Positions 60,982 through 64,000 of a DNA stretch of 64,000 bases are shown here, one piece after another. This DNA is from Caballeronia sp. GAFFF1 (lineage in GTDB: Bacteria > Pseudomonadota > Gammaproteobacteria > Burkholderiales > Burkholderiaceae): positions 93,360 through 157,359 of the forward strand of contig NZ_JALQEM010000030.1 in NCBI RefSeq assembly GCF_023630705.1, written 5' to 3'. A program made the position numbers and the translations under genes. Position 1 is the stretch's first letter. Every line of letters begins with the position of its first letter. Below the pieces are notes generated by a model. The model was given only the letters and a program-made list of their open reading frames with translations. It was not told the DNA's origin and searched no databases.

Positions 60982-62166
60982 ATGCTGTCAGCAGAACACC
61001 GAGCCATCATCAAAGCTACCGTGCCGCTTCTGGAAAGCGGCGGCGAGGCGCTCACGCGCCACTTCTACGCCACCATGCTGAACCAACACCCCGAAGTGCG
61101 TCCGATGTTCAATCAGGCGCATCAAGCAAGCGGCGCCCAGCAACGCGCGCTGGCCAACGGCGTGTTGATGTACGCGAGGCACATCGACGAACTCGAAAAG
61201 CTCGGCGGACTGGTCGGGCAGATCATCAATAAGCACGTCGCGCTGAATATTCAGCCGGAGCATTATCCGATCGTCGGGAGTTGCCTACTTCGGTCGATCC
61301 GCGAAGTGCTCGGCGCAGACATCGCCACCGACGCCGTGATCGAGGCGTGGGCTGCTGCTTACGGCCAGCTAGCCGATCTGCTTATCGGCCTGGAGGAAGG
61401 AATTTACAGGGAGCGCGAACACGCGCCGGGCGGATGGCGCGGCACGAGGCGCTTCGTCGTCGCGCGCAAGGTCGCGGAGAGCGATGAAATCACGTCGTTT
61501 TATCTCGTGCCCGAGGACGGCGGCAGTCTGCTCGATTTTCACCCGGGCCAGTACATCGGGCTGCGCGTTTTCATCGACGGCGAGGAACTGCGTCGCAACT
61601 ATTCGTTGTCGGCGGCGCCCAACGGCCGCGAATATCGCATCAGCGTCAAGCGCGAGAAGGAAGGCAAGGTGTCGGGCTTCCTGCACGACCGAATACACGA
61701 ACGCGACACGCTCGATTTGTATCCGCCTGCCGGTGACTTCAAGCTCGAACACGGCGACAAGCCGCTCGTCCTGATCAGCGGCGGCGTGGGCATTACCCCG
61801 ACGCTCGCGATGCTCCACGCCGCGCTGGCCACGACGAAGCGCCCGATCCATTTCATCCACGCGGCGCGGCACGGCGGCGCGCACGCGTTCCGCGAGACGA
61901 TCGACGAACTGGCCGCGCGTTACCCGCAGCTGAAACGCTTCTATTGCTATGAAAACCGGCGCGACGGCGACAGCGAGCCGCACGGTGTCGGCTTCGTGAA
62001 CGAAACGTTGCTCGACCAGTGGCTGCCTGCGGACCGCGATGTCGATGCTTACTTTCTCGGGCCGATGTCGTTCATGAAGGCGGTGAAGAAATATCTGAAG
62101 GTGCTCGGCGTGCCGGAGGCGCAGAGCCGCTATGAGTTCTTTGGCCCGGCGGCTGCGCTCGATTGA
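60982..62166 (+). CDS. hmp: Flavohaemoglobin, nitric oxide dioxygenase
   Basis: A protein of 394 residues, the length of E. coli Hmp. The globin domain (1-140) has the proximal haem His H85 (INKHVALN). The FAD domain has RRNYSLSAAPNG, and the NAD domain has GGVGITPTLAML and a C-terminal YEFFGPAAAL. It oxidises NO to nitrate with oxygen and NADH in the cytosol. Divergent from norR, its activator. A terminator follows the stop. Confidence 0.95.
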   Translation: MLSAEHRAIIKATVPLLESGGEALTRHFYATMLNQHPEVRPMFNQAHQASGAQQRALANGVLMYARHIDELEKLGGLVGQIINKHVALNIQPEHYPIVGSCLLRSIREVLGADIATDAVIEAWAAAYGQLADLLIGLEEGIYREREHAPGGWRGTRRFVVARKVAESDEITSFYLVPEDGGSLLDFHPGQYIGLRVFIDGEELRRNYSLSAAPNGREYRISVKREKEGKVSGFLHDRIHERDTLDLYPPAGDFKLEHGDKPLVLISGGVGITPTLAMLHAALATTKRPIHFIHAARHGGAHAFRETIDELAARYPQLKRFYCYENRRDGDSEPHGVGFVNETLLDQWLPADRDVDAYFLGPMSFMKAVKKYLKVLGVPEAQSRYEFFGPAAALD

Positions 62167-62580
62167 GCGTTGCTTTGCGTCGAGAAGACGGCCCCGCGCT
62201 GCGCGACGGCGGGGCTTCTTTGTGAGATTCAAGCGCGGTGGTCAGTTCGTGTTTCCGAGCAGCGGTCGTTCCGTATCGCCGCCACCACGCCATTGTGCGG
62301 GGCGCGCCGCAGGTGGCGCATGCGAACGGATCGACGCCAGGCTCATGGAAACACGATCATGTCGCTCGGCGAGGCCATGCGGTTGCGCGCATCCAGAGCA
62401 GCGGTTGCTGCTCCGTCCGCACTCGTGAACGACGGTCAAGTTGCCGATCAGCGCATGTGCTTCCCGAACACCCCGAAAGCCTTCACTGCCATCGCATGCA
62501 ATTTCAGACTAACGCACTATTTTTCGCCCCTCCCCGCATGATAATTGTCTTCCCGATCTGATATCGGGGAGCGCGCGCAC
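62167..62580. other. Intergenic region after hmp
   Basis: Beyond the hmp terminator at 62191-62223 these 414 bases show only Arg-rich open frames without ribosome sites. The last 60 bases are lower in GC and should hold the promoter of the toxin-like gene. Nothing else is recognisable. Confidence 0.4.
62191..62223 (+). terminator. Rho-independent terminator of hmp
   Basis: GCCCCGC (62191-62197) and GCGGGGC (62209-62215) form a 7-bp GC stem followed by TTCTTTGT. It is 25 bases after the hmp stop. Confidence 0.75.
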
Positions 62581-63378
62581 GTGCATAGCGGAATAAGAGT
62601 CGACAAGTGGTCGCTTACGTTGTACCTCAGGCGCGACAGACACTTTGTCAACGCGGACGAGAAGCTGCGCGCCGCTGACAGCAGACGCACGTTCCTGGCG
62701 GACGCGGTTGACTGGATGTGCGATCAGGCGTTGATGGCGAAACTGCAAGCGGTCTTAGGCATCGACGAGGCCGACGTCTCGAACGCGCGCTGGAAGGTGC
62801 GTCGTGCTATCGAATCCGGCGAGTTGGTGACGATACCGGATTCGCGAGGAAGCGGTGTTTCCCGCAGCGGCGGTATCGATATACCGAAGCCACGTGCGGT
62901 AACGTTCACGCCATCGCAGCTTTTCAGGCGTGCGTCGCCAGCTCAGACCGTTCGCTCGTACCAGCGCCCTGCCCCCCGGCTCTTTGCCGACGACTGCATG
63001 GCGGCTTGGCTGGCACAGCCGGGTGACAGGCTGCCGGATGGCAGGATTGCGCGGGCTATTGGCAGTCTAAGCGATGAGAAGAACGGCGGCGATTGGGTGG
63101 AAGAAAGCTTCGGTGATGCGGAGCCGTTTGACTATGAAGCGGAGAATGCGAGCGACGACGACAGTTTCGAAGTTGCGGCGCGAGGCGTCGGGCTGACGGG
63201 AAACGAACCGGGCGGCTTCCGCATCAATGCCAATGGACTTGACGTCGACTACTTCGATGGCGATGGCAACCTATGCGCTCAATACCATGAAAGTCACGGA
63301 GACGCTCACGGCCATAATTTCGATGGCGCAGTACGAGATAATGCGCATTTGCCGATGTCCCCTATTAACGCTCGTTAG
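62581..63378 (+). CDS. Putative toxin partner of the Imm50-like gene
   Basis: A protein of 265 residues from GTG 62581, with GGGGAG about 9 bases upstream; a TTG at 62545 has no ribosome site. There is no signal peptide. The N-terminal 80 residues are helical (FLADAVDWMCDQALMAKLQAVLG). A Pro/Arg-rich linker and an acidic segment follow. The C-terminal 55 residues are rich in His, Asp and Asn (DVDYFDGDGNLCAQYHESHGDAHGHNFDG, then AHLPMSPIN), a pattern seen at the ends of polymorphic toxins. I cannot name the toxin family. Its stop lies 11 bases before the immunity-like gene. Confidence 0.6.
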   Translation: MHSGIRVDKWSLTLYLRRDRHFVNADEKLRAADSRRTFLADAVDWMCDQALMAKLQAVLGIDEADVSNARWKVRRAIESGELVTIPDSRGSGVSRSGGIDIPKPRAVTFTPSQLFRRASPAQTVRSYQRPAPRLFADDCMAAWLAQPGDRLPDGRIARAIGSLSDEKNGGDWVEESFGDAEPFDYEAENASDDDSFEVAARGVGLTGNEPGGFRINANGLDVDYFDGDGNLCAQYHESHGDAHGHNFDGAVRDNAHLPMSPINAR

Positions 63379-63389
63379 ACAGACTTATT

Positions 63390-63827
63390 ATGAATGATGG
63401 TCGCGGCTGGGAACTCGTTCGAAATTGCGAAGCGCTGCTGGAAGTTTTTGATGGCTTTCCCTCCTTCCACGACTCGGCAGTGCGAACCTTCTGTCTCAAG
63501 CGGGGAAGGACAAAGCGTGATCCGTCTGGAAACTTGCGAGAATTGGTGGATCTCGAATTGGAGGTTCTGCACAATCGCTATGGCCCACCAAGAAACGACG
63601 GGAGCCAGGGTCACTTGATCATGCTCGAACTGCTCGACATAGCCAGCTCTGAAATCGATGTGAATGTAATGCTGGAAGCGGCATGGATCGCCGAGCTGCG
63701 CTTCTATAGAACGCCAGACGATCTGATCAGATTCGACCTCATGCCGAATATCGGGCTCGACATCCAATTGACTTGTCGCGATTGCTCCGTCCGAGTCATC
63801 CGGTCCTACACGCGCGATGAACTCTGA
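63390..63827 (+). CDS. Imm50-family immunity-like protein
   Basis: A protein of 145 residues. The start is typical of Imm50 immunity proteins: WELVRNCEALLEVFDGFPSFHDSAVRTF, followed by beta-rich segments (LVDLELEVL, HLIMLELLDI, GLDIQLTCRDCSVRVI). It is soluble and acidic. GC content is visibly lower than in the rest of the window, as is common for exchanged toxin-immunity pairs. It lies directly after the toxin-like gene. Confidence 0.7.
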   Translation: MNDGRGWELVRNCEALLEVFDGFPSFHDSAVRTFCLKRGRTKRDPSGNLRELVDLELEVLHNRYGPPRNDGSQGHLIMLELLDIASSEIDVNVMLEAAWIAELRFYRTPDDLIRFDLMPNIGLDIQLTCRDCSVRVIRSYTRDEL

Positions 63828-63863
63828 GACGCAGGAGAGACGAGGCAAGCCGTCTTGGGAAGC

Positions 63864-64000
<137 letters not shown>

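Overview
The window looks like the end of a chromosomal contig from a high-GC betaproteobacterium of the Burkholderiaceae (Paraburkholderia/Caballeronia/Burkholderia type). Reasons: strong GC bias at third positions, dense divergent and convergent gene pairs, and typical family members (DUF4148 secreted protein, norR-hmp pair, HPP-CBS protein, fused 3-oxoacid CoA-transferase, 1-Cys peroxiredoxin). The left edge cuts a gene. The right edge ends in a G/C homopolymer and an A-rich tail that look like assembly artefact.

Layout. 1-15 kb is housekeeping and stress metabolism: a tandem alpha/beta hydrolase (partial), 2-dehydropantoate 2-reductase, a GntR regulator, a ferritin-like protein, peroxiredoxin, an amino-acid permease, a CoA-transferase, an ECF sigma/anti-sigma pair divergent from an exported phosphoesterase and a cupredoxin, 4-hydroxyphenylpyruvate dioxygenase and an LRAT-like papain-fold protein.

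15.2-31.2 kb is the most interesting part: a self-contained peptide-export locus. Three small proteins (15459, 27378, 27695) share a leader of exactly 26 residues ending in Gly-Gly, followed by Cys-free, Asn/Gln/Thr-rich cores of about 66-70 residues. Around them lie a C39-peptidase ABC exporter with two cyclic-nucleotide-binding-like domains, an HlyD adaptor, a TolC-like lipoprotein, a cytosolic parvulin, a two-FHA membrane protein, a PP2C phosphatase, a sigma-54 activator, two DUF4399 proteins and a secreted caspase/SUMF1 fusion. Sigma-54 -24/-12 elements with exact GG-N10-GC spacing precede both precursor transcripts, and the activator gene is the last gene of the long minus-strand run. I infer a positive feedback loop driving secretion of the peptides, whose function is unknown.

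31-53 kb is mixed: a transglutaminase-like protein, an HPP-CBS/MarR/CLC-CBS operon, a TPR-glycosyltransferase-9 protein, small regulators, oxidoreductases, a chemoreceptor, a class V aminotransferase, a sirtuin, an alcohol dehydrogenase followed by a 245-bp tandem duplication scar, a GFA protein, OmpW, an extensin-like protein and a ferredoxin-NADP reductase type 2.

53.7-58.9 kb is a respiratory operon for a ba3-like haem-copper oxidase (subunits I and II and a 52-residue small subunit) with three c-type cytochromes. It is followed by the divergent NO-responsive pair norR/hmp with three GT-N7-AC activator sites. The right end holds a putative toxin gene and an Imm50-like immunity gene just before the artefactual terminus.
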